From contig OX359200.1 in NCBI GenBank assembly GCA_947172415.1, positions 5,830,501-5,894,500 on the forward strand: 64,000 nucleotides of DNA. The letters are read 5' to 3'. Source of the DNA: Chondrosia reniformis (Eukaryota > Porifera > Demospongiae > Chondrillida > Chondrillidae). The notes beneath the pieces were generated by a model. It was given only the letters and a program-made list of their open reading frames with translations, ran no database searches and had not been told where the DNA came from. Shown in pieces: positions 21,386 through 31,661 of this stretch; the stretch's first letter is position 1; each line of letters begins with the position of its first letter. Both the position numbers and the translations under genes were made by a program.

Positions 21386-22687
21386 ACTGAGAACATAGAA
21401 TCTATGCTAAGAAGAATCAGAAACTTGATCTACGCAAATGACGTAAGGTCATGTGTCACGAATTTAGGCACAACGCAATATTTGGGCCACAAAAACGCAC
21501 ACGCGGCCAGCAATACATGCAATGGTTGATGTATGCACGAAATATATAAGAGGTTAATTATCTCATTTATTCTCATAATACGTATATATTCTCATCGAGA
21601 GGTTGGTAAGTATATATTTCATTCTTGTGTGATCTTCTTGGCACATCCTTTCACGTTCCCTTTCACTGAACTGATGATCACAATGATACAACCCAGCAGC
21701 TGGAGGAGGAGGAATGGGACAGAGCCACTCCATTTGTAATAGAGTATTAACACAACACATGTACAACAATATCATGTAACTGTAATGCGATTCATGAATA
21801 CATCATGATCACTTCTATAGAGTTATCCCTAAACTTCACTGAGTATTTAATTTAGATATCAGTAACTACAATAAAGTGTTATAACAAAGAAATAATAACT
21901 GTGGAAATGGTGAAGAGAATTTATATAAATCATGTTCAATTTGCATATGCAGGCAAACACTGACAGAGTATTCAGCATGCACAGTACAAAACATTATAAT
22001 ACAGATCTATATAGACTTACAGGTACAGTAGCTACTAATATATATTGATCAAGGTAGTACATATGATATAATAGAGTGTTTAATTATATCTGGTGATAGA
22101 AAAGTGGCAATTAGTTATATAGGGTCACAGTGTACATTAAATATATTCCAAATACTATCAATGAAGTATAAAGCCTAGGCCTATATACTGCAACATGTAC
22201 ATGTAATAAAAATGATTATATATTTATTATTTATCATGATCAGTATAGGGACAACACAAACACAAGGGTTTCTGTACCCCAGTAATAAACTACATATAAT
22301 TATTACTATTGAGGGATATGAGGGATTTCTTCAATATAATTGTATCAAACTTATCTTTGAGATGGTTCTTGATATTCTTTCCAATTTCTATATTAGACCT
22401 AACTAATTTTCTAAATTTGATATTTATTCATATAAATGATCTATCAATTATCACCTCATCAATCAACAAAGGATTTTCACTATATATACGTATACTTTAG
22501 ACTATTTTCAATCAATTATATATATTTATTTCATTTTCTAAATTTTACTTGTTATATAGGCATGAATCAATACAATTATATGTTGTAAATATATATGCAA
22601 GTTTTCAAAAAGTTTAAAAAGATATAAATAAACTTTTACAGTAACTGTTATAAGAATAATCCAGAATTCAAATGTTTCAGTATTACT
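21386..22687. other. intergenic, with exon-5 relic and duplicated segment
   Basis: This stretch has no intact gene. It contains another relic of four-TM exon 5 on the minus strand (about 21613-21733) with an inserted TTCCCTTTCAC duplication. It also has a ~140 bp segment (22198-22340) that recurs almost unchanged at 50563-50690. The rest is AT-rich with no feature I can support. Confidence 0.5.
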
Positions 22688-22845
22688 CTAAGACTTTTGT
22701 TTCAGCATAAATGTGTCGTGTATATTTCCATCCTCATTATGGAAGTATTCAAAGGTTAGAGAACTGCTATTAACCTGCAGCTGGAACCTGCTAAACCCAA
22801 AGTGATGGTCATCCAGAAAGACTAGCCCAGCTAGGCTCTTCCCAG
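22688..22845 (-). pseudogene. purple acid phosphatase 3'-terminal exon, relic or isolated exon
   Basis: On the minus strand, after an acceptor-like TAG at 22846, the frame reads GKSLAGLV, DDHHFGFSRFQL, SSLTFEYFHNEDG and IHDTFMLKQKS followed by a stop. This aligns with the C-terminus of the phosphatase at 13469 (AGKGL, NKHYGLARFD, ASLTFEFVHDEDG, VHDSFILTKN) but is clearly diverged from it. I found no upstream exon with the metal-binding motifs nearby, so it is probably a leftover of an older, intron-containing paralogue. Confidence 0.6.
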
Positions 22846-23423
22846 CTAATTATTATATATGACATTGTAGGTTATATATGTTTGTTAAAGGTCTATATAT
22901 ATGTATGTAAGTTATCATTCTTGCTGCCCTGTAAGTTTAATATCCTCTTTTTCAAGGGAGGTTCCTTAAAGTCTTGATCGTCTATATCGGTGCAGAAACG
23001 TTCTAGCTCGCTACCCGAGCTGCAAATAGGCTAACCTATACTACGTGTTTTGTGTACTCTGTTGGTTGGTGGAAGTCTGTTGTACTTGGTTGGTTGGTGG
23101 AGGTCTGGTTTACTTAGTATCAAATTCATTTTATATATTATCACACAGGTAATCAATAATCATTTTACAATAATGAAAAACAACAAATTTGACCTGACTA
23201 TAACACCTACGTATATATCTCATATACAACCTTCCATTTTTTTTATTCATTCATTACTTACTCTAGATAACTTGTATTGTATTATATAGTCATTCTATAG
23301 TCCTACATATACATAAAATACATACATATGCATATGCATTTTTACATGTTATATAGCTGTGCCAGGATATATGTTAAAATTTGCCTTTTCCATTCATTGT
23401 TATTTTCATCCTGCATATTTAGA

Positions 23424-25413
23424 TCACATTCCATGTAGATGCATTTTCATCACTCTGTTATATACACTCCCTAGGTGGAGAACAACATATGGTATTGATA
23501 TAGTTGTTAATGTAGAAAATATCCACGAAAAATTTATGCTGTAGCTCAATGGTAGAGTCTTGTCCAATAAGAGGAGACAATGAACACTTGCTAGAAATGT
23601 GGCTCCAAAAATAGACAATGTAGTAATGTAGAGCCAATACAGTCCTTGCCTAATGCCAATTTTACATGGGACGGAAACTCTACAATCTGAGACAAAAACT
23701 TGATCAATGCTAAAGACTGCTGCAGTGAAGGTGATGGTGGAGGTAGCAAATAGGAAGATAGATGCCATGATGAATGTATGCCTGTAAGGATCGGTTAAAA
23801 TAGCTATAAACATCATTGGTAAGTGGTAACACACACACATTACAAAGGCATTGATCACAATCCAGATGCCAAAATGCAATATAAACTTGCTAAGTCTATT
23901 GTAACTGACACATTTAAATGTTACCAAGGTGCAAAGAGTTAAAGCAAATTTTGGTACAGGAACAATTTGATTTGGAAATTTTGTTGAAGTAGAAACTGCT
24001 ATGGTCAATACAACACCCAAGAATAATGCAATACACATACCAATACCAACTTTTGGTACAATTCCATTGGTCCCATTTTCATGATGACAATGCAGCTCAG
24101 ACAATAGAAACGAGAGTGCCACTGCTGTATTATGAATAATCATGTAGATGTAGAAGAAAATGGAGAATGCTATAATGGCCCAGGTTACACTAAATGTGGG
24201 AATTTCTGATACTCGGGTAGTTATTTGTGATGTAATAGACTCTCTAATTCTGCACTTTATTACTAGTATGACTATGCCGAGGGGCCAAATAAAAATCAAT
24301 GCTGGTAGAAATAAAATGATAATTGAAATGGGGGTTTTCCTTGGGTTGGGGTATGGAAGACATCCAGAATAGCAGAATTGTTGATTGATAGATTCTATTC
24401 CACAAGCAAACCCCAAGGCTTTACTATATGCAATGTTATCAATTCTTTCTCTCAAAATTGCCTCTTTCAACTACAGATTATTTAAATATATAATAAATGG
24501 AGTTATAATTGTACACAATATGTTATTACAATATGCTATATATTTAAGGCTCTATATATATGATGTTATCACTGGAAATATATACAAAAACCATAATATA
24601 TATTATATACGTAAATCTTGAGATCTGAGAATTACACATAATAATATAAATGGTTGTAACATTAGACTTGTTTCTCTGTTACCAGTCCAGAGAAAGTCAG
24701 TCAGATAATCTCGAGTCACTAGTATATATTTCCAGTGATCAATTATCCATGTTTGTTCTACATGTACAAGCTCCAGTTGTTTATGATAAGTCGCATATAT
24801 ATGTAGATGTACGTCAAGTGCATGTGAAGTGACTGTATAGTCATTTACAGTGATTCAAACTTACCACTAGAACAACAGGAAGGAAGACATCATTGATCTG
24901 TGAGTCACTTTTATCTGGTGACTTCAGATAAGGAAGCGTAAGACAAACAGCACTATAATCTGTAATGATTGGATTTTCTTTAAAGAATCTACCAAGAATT
25001 CCCTGTGGTATAAGTAGAGCCATTTCAGATATCAATACGGTTGAAAGTACTGTATTGGTGGTAGAGGAATACCACATAGTACCGTAGACATTCTCTAATC
25101 CATTTAATTCAAATACCATTCCAACATAGGATTCTCTGTCAATGCACACTTCTTTGTTGATGGATGTTCCATTTGCAAAAATAATAAAAAGTAAAAACTG
25201 GGGCTTTGCATGGTTGATGGGAAAGAATGCTTCTATCAACCTCTGATGATTTCCTCTGTCTGAGATGATTGCTTCTACAATTTCATCGGTACTGTTACAA
25301 GGCAAGTGCTTTTGACAAGTGTAACCTGAGGAGTGTTGGACTGTACCTGAGCTTACAACTAGGTGAAGGGTTGTAATAAAATTCAAACAGACTATAGCTA
25401 AGGAGTAAATCAT
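23424..25413 (-). CDS. orphan multi-pass receptor-like membrane protein
   Basis: Two exons, 24865-25413 and 23424-24470, joined in phase 0 across a 394 bp intron, give 531 aa. The start is the ATG at 25413, directly followed by a signal peptide (MIYSLAIVCLNFITTLHLVV). Exon 1 encodes an extracellular domain of about 160 residues with several Cys and N-glycosylation sites (e.g. NGT, NST). Exon 2 carries seven to eight hydrophobic segments, among them ISIIILFLPALIFIWPLGIV, a membrane stretch with FFYIYMIIHN, CIALFLGVVLTIAV and FGIWIVINAFVMCVC. The layout (signal peptide, ectodomain, about seven TMs, short tail) is receptor-like, but I see no GPCR class motif and recognise no family. Confidence 0.7.
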
Positions 25414-25974
25414 TTTCCTACTCAACTCCCGATATAGAAATTGAATATGAATGTTTACTTATTCATTTTTTCATAATCAAACAATTTACAGCTTGAATTT
25501 TAGCTTCAAATATATAATAATCACAGGGACACTTCAGGTTTCACATAGAATGGAACTTAATTAAATCTTTTAATATATAAAACCTGAAATTTGGCCTCAT
25601 GAATAGAAATATTATAAAATTATTTTTAATGTATGGCTTTCTGTTCGTAACCTTGTATATATCTGTCACTAAAATGGCAGACGCTGGCTGGATTTAGTTT
25701 TCTATATAGCTTATAAAATTAGCTATAAATTCTTTTCATTTGCGTCAATCATTGAACCAACAAAAAGGACCACTTATACTAATACTATGTAACGTAAAGC
25801 TTATGCAAAAATGTTTTCAACAATAGTATAATTATATATTTTTTCAATTTAACACCTCATAAATTTTTTAATGTAAAATAAAAATTACATATTAGTACAT
25901 TGTGTAGGTATATACATTGCTAGTTTGGTATATAGTACATTACTAATCATGCAAGTTCAGTCATTCCTTTGTCT
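25414..25974. other. AT-rich upstream region of the orphan receptor
   Basis: Very AT-rich, with no open frame or repeat I can support. The receptor promoter is presumably in the first few hundred bases. Confidence 0.4.
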
Positions 25975-26538
25975 TCAGTCTCTGATTTTTGCCTCCCCAG
26001 CTATCATGTCCAGAGGGATGGAATCATCAAAAATTGAATGATTGGAGGAAGAACAAGCTCCCTTGAGGCACATATGTGCTGATCTAACTAATGAGAAAGA
26101 AATCTTCAGCCTTAAATATCTCATGGTTAATTGGTATGGCTCCCCTCTCTTCTTGGATAATAGATCGGCCAGTCTCTTAAAAGCAACTACGGCACTTGTT
26201 CCCCATCCACCACTGGTGGATAAGACCAAGGACAAAATGTTCCATGCTCCACATTTATCACCCTTCTCTCGTACTCCCTTCTCTTCTCTTTTTCATGCTT
26301 TCTGTAACATGCAGCAGAACTTGATGTGCAATTTGAAGGTGCAAAAGAGTTAAAAACTCTCACATTGAAGAATGCACTTCTATTGCATTTATCCCAGAAG
26401 TTCTGGATTCTGATGTCTGCCTGGTCGGTGATAGCAGACCGTAAAGAGAAGATCTCCCCTGTCAATGGCTGGAGATGTGGTTCTATTGAGACATTAGGAC
26501 AAACTTCAGTCAAGAACTGAGCCACTGTATCACGGATG

Positions 26539-26597
<59 letters not shown>

Positions 26598-27475
26598 GGT
26601 GGAAAATCACCTTTAGGACAGCTAAACGCATGGTTTACAGACTTTTCACGACATTGGCTTCCTCACTAGATCTTAATTTATTCTCCCTATATGATAGATT
26701 GGTCTTCCCCTGATATTTTCCTGTTTCTTTGATCAAGCAAGATACTATTGGGGCTGTGCATCTTTAATGATTGAGCTGCTCTTTGCGGCTCTCTAAGAAG
26801 GTATGGTTATGTTTAACCCTCAGTTAGTTTGGTAGGCAGGGAAAGGAGATTTCTCTCATTATCGCTCATGGTTGTCTTCCCGGTCATAGCTGGTAGTAGT
26901 TTATACCTAATTGCCTCCTCTAATGGTTGTACATGATCCTTCATCATTGTAATTGTTCTGAAGAGGAATGACCAGCGACTTGTTATTCCGTGTATGAAGG
27001 CTGCATACGCAGCTTGTAGTTGGTACTTGGCAATACTGGCCATGCTTTCTACTTCTGTCACCCAAGATTTGATTTTCTTGTTGATACAATCTGCGACAAA
27101 TTGTTCACCCCCAAGGGCAGCTCCCAGATACTTCTGTCCTCTTGTTGTTATATTGATATCTAAATCCCCAAAGAGTTGTTTTGCAAGTGGTACCACCTGC
27201 TCCTTAACTACTAGCCATGACTTGCCTTGGCGGGATTGGGGAAGTATCCATATTTGGGACCTATATTCTCCCGAGTGTGTTCCACCATTTGAGCAAATGC
27301 TGTAGTCCTCCACATGCTGTTGGTTCTTAAAAGCAACTGAGACACTTGTTCCCCATCCACCACTGGTGGATAAGATCAAGGACAAAATGTTCCATGCTCC
27401 ACATGGTCTCAGATAGGTATACAATATCAACATAAAATTAGTATTTGAATGATAATAAAGAAAGAAATTGTGCAA
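25975..27475 (-). mobile_element. decayed LINE-type retroelement ORF fragment
   Basis: Reading minus, three frame-shifted pieces in order form the C-terminal part of a reverse transcriptase ORF common in marine invertebrate genomes. The first (26813-27475) contains GQKYLGAALGGEQF, SWLVVKEQVV, YQLQAAYAAFIHG, RWSFLFRTI and LEEAIRYKLLPAMTG. The second (26187-26525) contains VCPNVSIEPHLQPLTGE, FFNVRVFNSFAPSN and YRKHEKEKRREYERRV. The third (25975-26235) contains STSGGWGTSAVVAFKRLADL and FSLVRSAHMCLKGACSS, then a stop. The block STSGGWGT also appears misplaced inside the first piece, so there has been an internal rearrangement. No polymerase active site is present. Confidence 0.8.
26540..26597. 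repeat. (TTA)n microsatellite
   Basis: About 19 uninterrupted TTA/ATT triplets, lying between two pieces of the decayed LINE fragment. Confidence 0.95.
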
Positions 27476-27490
27476 TACACTGAAAGTGTA

Positions 27491-27603
27491 CTGTCAGAGG
27501 CAGAGGAGATCCATGGATAAGTGGTCCCTTGGATGGCGGTCAAACATTTTGCCGCAGCCATCCAAGGGACCACTTATGCATGGATTTCCCTTGCCTCTGA
27601 CAG
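27491..27603. repeat. 113-bp near-perfect hairpin
   Basis: Arms 27491-27537 and 27557-27603 (47 nt each) pair with about four mismatches around a 19 nt loop. The outer ends are CTGTCAGAGGCA and TGCCTCTGACAG, and the strongest inner block is TAAGTGGTCCCTTGGATGGC. It could be a foldback transposon end or, if transcribed, a long RNA hairpin. Confidence 0.85.
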
Positions 27604-28740
27604 CAGACCTGACGTACAATAGGTCATTTTAATTTTAATAGTAAAAGTGCATTATGTAATTAATAGTTAGTATAATATCCCCACATTGTGTAATATAGAA
27701 ATTTATTTTAATGTAGGCTATAGCTACCATGGTTAGTTTAGTTTGATTGTAGTATTTCACACATTTGAATAGTTATTACATCTAATGCGTCCATGCATTA
27801 TATTTACTTCCAATAGTTCTTCCATTGCCGTGAATGGTAGATTATATTGGTACTCTTTCACACACACACATTACTACAGGCATGCTTAACAAGGATATGG
27901 ATGTAGCTTTTGCATAACTTTAAATACATATTCTAGCTTGAATTTTATGCATCACACACGGATATTTCTCATATAATTTTCCTAATATTCACATCAGCAC
28001 TCTACCAAGGAATTATATTTCAGTATAATAAAAATATTACGACTTAAACCATATACACTATCTAAACTAGTATGATAGGATTCACTTTAAGCTGTAGTAA
28101 GCAGTTAATACATGGTAATACATGGATTTACACATCCAGAAGTTTTTCATCAAGTGGCTGATACTTGAAAGGCTGTATAGTCTTTTCACTCTTGAGTGAA
28201 CTCTTGGCACATCCTTTCACTGAACTGATGATCGCAATGATACAACTGGAGGAGGAGGACAGAGACACTCTACTAGTTATCAAGTATTAACATAACACAT
28301 GTACAACAATATCATGTAATATCATTATAAAATAGAACACTTTAAGATCTAAAGCGTTGCATAAGTTTTTATTGTCAGAACCATTAGACTCTGGTTTTCC
28401 TTGGGCATGGTAATACATGTACTGCAGAACACTTCATTTGAAACATTAACATAAATTACAGTTTGGTATAGCTAATTAAAGCATTTTGAAAAGTGAGCTT
28501 TCAATAAGATCAGCCATAGCTGTAACTAGCACGTGATTATGTTGCAAAGAAATTTCCATACCCATACATAGTAGATTGAATATCTTTTAAAAATAATATT
28601 GTAATTGTAAACACACAGATAACTATTCAGAGATCAGCAATTCCAAAAGAGAGAAAGATTTATGTACCACATCATAAATGACTGTGTTTGTGCCAGTTCA
28701 ATTTACATGCACGCAGACACTAACAGAGTATAATACATAC

Positions 28741-29022
28741 AAATAGTGTATATAAGGCCCCTAGATTTAGCATAGAGAGCCAAGGATTCACAGAAGATCA
28801 AGATAAAGAAAAAGAAAAAGACTCCCAGGATCACTGATGAAGGGTGGAATTCACAGAAATGGCTGTCTGACCCAGTGGAGAAGAAGATGAAAGAAGGGAA
28901 AAGAAGGAAGAAAAGACTCCTGCATCTTCATCTAAAGCTCTCTTTAGGTTTAGTTCCCCTATAGGCTCTTTTTACAGAATAGGCATATAGCATGTAGGAA
29001 AATGGTATCTTAGATTTTTCAT
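28741..29022 (+). repeat. left pseudo-LTR of Penelope-like element
   Basis: 282 bp direct repeat starting AAATAGTGTATATAAGG and ending TAGATTTTTCAT. It contains the hammerhead-like core CTGATGA (28834-28840), a GTG/CAC mini-stem and GAAA (28856-28859), followed by GTCTGACC. TGACC can pair with the GGATCA preceding CTGATGA (one mismatch), as expected for stem I of a type I hammerhead. Confidence 0.8.
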
Positions 29023-29151
29023 GTGTTTACTTAGCCTCATGTTAGTCCCTGGTGGCTGTTGAGCCATTGTTGCCTTTAAATAGCCCCGGCTACATGTAAT
29101 AGGTTAAGTCTTTTGTGGACTAGCTTGTCTAGTCCTTGACCCATTTTCAAT

Positions 29152-29477
29152 CATGACAAGTACAAAGTATAGAGATAGGATACCGGCTGGGAGGTCGCCC
29201 GGGTTAACAAGCTCCCCGTCATTAGGTAAAGGTAGCGTGCCTGGTGATGAAAAGTTAACTAACTCTCCCCCATCTGTTAGGTAGAGGGGTGCCTACTGGT
29301 GGGCAAGCTAGCCCCTCACTAGTTAAGAAGTGTAGCAATAAGCGGTGTAAAACATGTCCCTCTTTAGTTACTGGCCCTACTTTTAAGAGTTCAGTTACTG
29401 GCAGGACCTATCAAGTCCGTAGCCCTTGTGGTCCCCTAGGATGCCAGAGTAGGAATGTTATGCTAAATGTACAGTAG
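29152..29477 (+). pseudogene. N-terminal Cys-rich (GIY-YIG-type linker) part of the Penelope-like ORF
   Basis: A frame starting at ATG 29152, broken by an early stop, continues with a segment containing CSNKRCKTCPS, FKSSVTGRTY and CGPLGCQSRNVM. This pattern (paired Cys, then TG.Y, then C..NV) resembles the sequence that precedes a GIY-YIG endonuclease core in Penelope-like elements that carry the nuclease at the N-terminus. The nuclease core itself (a YVG-type motif) is not visible; the sequence jumps to the reverse transcriptase. An internal deletion is likely. Confidence 0.5.
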
Positions 29478-29480
29478 AAC

Positions 29481-30702
29481 CCCAACAGTTAATTAGGAAA
29501 CACATAGATTTCTTAAAACTAGAGAACTTAGAACCTAAACCAGACTGGTGTAACCTTCCCTCTTTTTACTGGATGCCTAAGCTACATAAGAACCCTTACA
29601 ACTACAGATTCATAGCTGCCTCTCACAAATGTACTACCAAACCCCTTTAAATTCTAGATTTCTAAATTCGGCACTCAGACTAATTCTCAAACATTTTAGA
29701 GAATACTGCCTAGGTATATATAGGAATACTGGTGTTAATGCCTTTTGGATAGTAGAAACCTCACTAGAAGTCTTAGGTCTATACCCGCTAGAAAAACCCA
29801 GCTAGCTAGTTTTGATTTTTCTACATTATATACAGCGATCCCCCATAACCTACTTAAAGATAAGATTACTAACCTTATTCATAGTGCCTATACCTGTAGG
29901 AAGTCCCAATATATAGAAGTCTGTCAGGATAAAGCCTTTTGGTCTAACAATGTCTCCAATAAAGCAGTCACAGCTGTTCATTTAGTAGAGCTCTTTAATT
30001 ACCTTATTGACAACATTTATGTATGTGTAGACGGTTCTGTATTTAAGCAATGTGTAGGTATCCCTATGGGTACTGACTGTGCCCCTGTAGTTGCTAATCT
30101 TTTTCTGTTTGCCTATGAGTATGAGTTTATGAAAGGACTACTTAAGGATAACATCACCCTAGCTATTAAATTTTCCAATACTTATAGGTATATTGATGAC
30201 CTTTTATGTATTAACAACAAGGATTTTGAACTGTCAATTAGTGATATTTACCCCAAAGAACTTATTCTTAAAAAGACAAATACTAGCCCTAAAAAATCCC
30301 CCTTTTTAGACTTAGATATAACCATTACTAACAATCAATTTATCACTAAAGTATATGATAAGCGAGAGGACTTTAACTTTGATATAGTAAATTTCCCCCA
30401 TTTAGATAGTAATATTCCTAATACCCCAGCCTATGGTGTCTTTATTTCACAACTAATTAGGTATTCCAGAATATGTAGTGACTTCTCCAGTTTTCAGGCT
30501 AACAGTTTGCAGTTATGCAATAGGCTTATTAAAGCTAAAATCAACCTTTAAAACCTTCCTATCCCGGCAGCCTCTAGTTAGAATCAAGTATAAGCAAAAA
30601 GTAGCCAGTATGCTTAAGGACTGTCTTGTGTTACCCCATATTGTGTTACCCCACCTCCAAAGAAATGTTACTACTAGAAGACCTAAGGGTAGACTTACGT
30701 AA
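29481..30702 (+). pseudogene. Penelope-like reverse transcriptase, frame-broken
   Basis: The RT begins in one frame with PSFYWMPKLHKNPYNYRFIAA and a stop at about 29650, then moves to another frame and finally to the long frame 29745-30551. That frame contains FDFSTLYTAIPH, GIPMGTDCAPVVANLF, the catalytic YIDDLL, SPFLDLDI, VYDKREDFNFDIVNFPHLDS and AYGVFISQLIRYSR. These are hallmarks of Penelope-like RTs. The thumb continues about 50 residues in another frame to 30702. No C-terminal GIY-YIG domain follows, which fits an element with an N-terminal nuclease or none. Confidence 0.85.
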
Positions 30703-30870
30703 TATGTCCTACTTTTGTCTATAGTTATGCTGAGTCTGTTTTACCTGTACAAGCAAGTTTACTAATAGATTTATAATTAATTCATAAAAGTTAATTGGAC
30801 CTACATTCCTTTCATAAAATTAAATTTCATCATGTGTCTTAGTTAACACCTTATTTAACTTTTGGCGCCA

Positions 30871-31155
30871 AAATAGTGTATATAAGGCCCCTAGATTTAG
30901 CATAGAGAGCCAAGGATTCACAGAAGATCAAGATAAAGAAAAAGAAAAAGACTCCCAGGATCACTGATGAAGGGTGGAATTCACAGAAACGGCTGTCTGA
31001 CCCAGTGGAGAAGAAGATGAAAGAAGGGAAAAGAAGGAAGAAAAGACTCCTTTATCTTCATCTAAAGCTCTCTTTAGGTTTAGTTCCCCTATAGGCTCTT
31101 TTACAGATTAGGCATATAGCATGTAGGAAAATGGTATATATCTTAGATTTTTCAT
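30871..31155 (+). repeat. right pseudo-LTR of Penelope-like element
   Basis: 285 bp, differing from the left repeat at only a handful of positions (e.g. GAAAC for GAAAT after the core, TTATCTTC for TGCATCTTC, an extra ATAT near the end). The hammerhead-like core CTGATGA is at 30964-30970 and GAAA at 30986-30989. Confidence 0.8.
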
Positions 31156-31211
31156 ACAGTATATGTATACAACACACTACTAGTACTGCAGACGACTTAC
31201 AGTTCCTGCTA

Positions 31212-31237
31212 TGTCGATCAAGGTACCTTGATCGACA
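31212..31237. repeat. 26-bp perfect palindrome in exon 4 of broken copy
   Basis: TGTCGATCAAGGT is followed directly by its exact reverse complement, centred on GGTACC. The right half and the next ~20 bases are the 34 bp insertion absent from copies 1 and 2. A template switch during repair is the simplest origin. Confidence 0.9.
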
Positions 31238-31661
31238 CCGCATTTTTAACAGTGAGGTGCCCCAGATCCATACATAATATAGAGTTATGTCTATATGTTG
31301 TGCTACAACGGAGGCAAACACAGCCACTGCAAACGCAAGATATGCCCCAAATGCAGTGATATATATCTGGTTCAGCACCATGGCAACCCCTAGATACTTC
31401 ACCTGTTCAACCTGTTAAGGAAACCAATATGATATTCTTTCCATTAATCAGTCCAGGAAAATGGCGGCATAGACTACTTATGTTATGTTAATTATATACC
31501 AAATTAATGTATGGTGAGAGATAGGGCAAATGTAAAGATTTATGAAAATTTCAAATTCTCATTGGAAATGTTTCAAACATGTCTGTGAATGCTGACGTTA
31601 AGTTAAAGCTTCATATCTCTCCATTTGACAGAGCTACAGCACTCTAATGTACATTAAATTT

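Larger units (their letters stand above)
28741..31155 (+). mobile_element. Penelope-like retroelement with terminal direct repeats
   Basis: A ~2.4 kb element bounded by nearly identical direct repeats, 28741-29022 and 30871-31155, with a reverse transcriptase region between them. The empty-site sequence is preserved in intron 4 of four-TM copies 1 and 2 (near 16290 and 19415). The repeats correspond to the pseudo-LTRs known from Penelope-like elements, and each holds a CTGATGA...GAAA hammerhead-like core. The high identity of the two repeats implies fairly recent insertion, yet the coding part has stops and frameshifts. Confidence 0.85.
28128..31411 (-). pseudogene. four-TM orphan gene, copy 3 (broken)
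   Basis: Only exons 5 (28128-28245) and 4 (31201-31411) remain. Exon 5 lacks 8 bp at its acceptor end relative to copies 1 and 2, which shifts the frame. Exon 4 is 211 instead of 177 nt because of a 34 bp insertion that creates a 26 bp perfect palindrome (31212-31237). The intron between them received the Penelope-like element 28741-31155, and intron 3 received the 18.5 kb satellite block from 31495. Beyond that block only intron-3 sequence continues (50037-50500); exons 1-3 are absent. The gene is therefore dead on at least three counts. Confidence 0.85.

Noticed and set aside
23535..23570. TAGCTCAATGGTAGAG, a perfect-looking tRNA D-arm/box A
   Set aside because: It lies inside the coding exon of the orphan receptor, with no T-arm or box B downstream and no acceptor stem.
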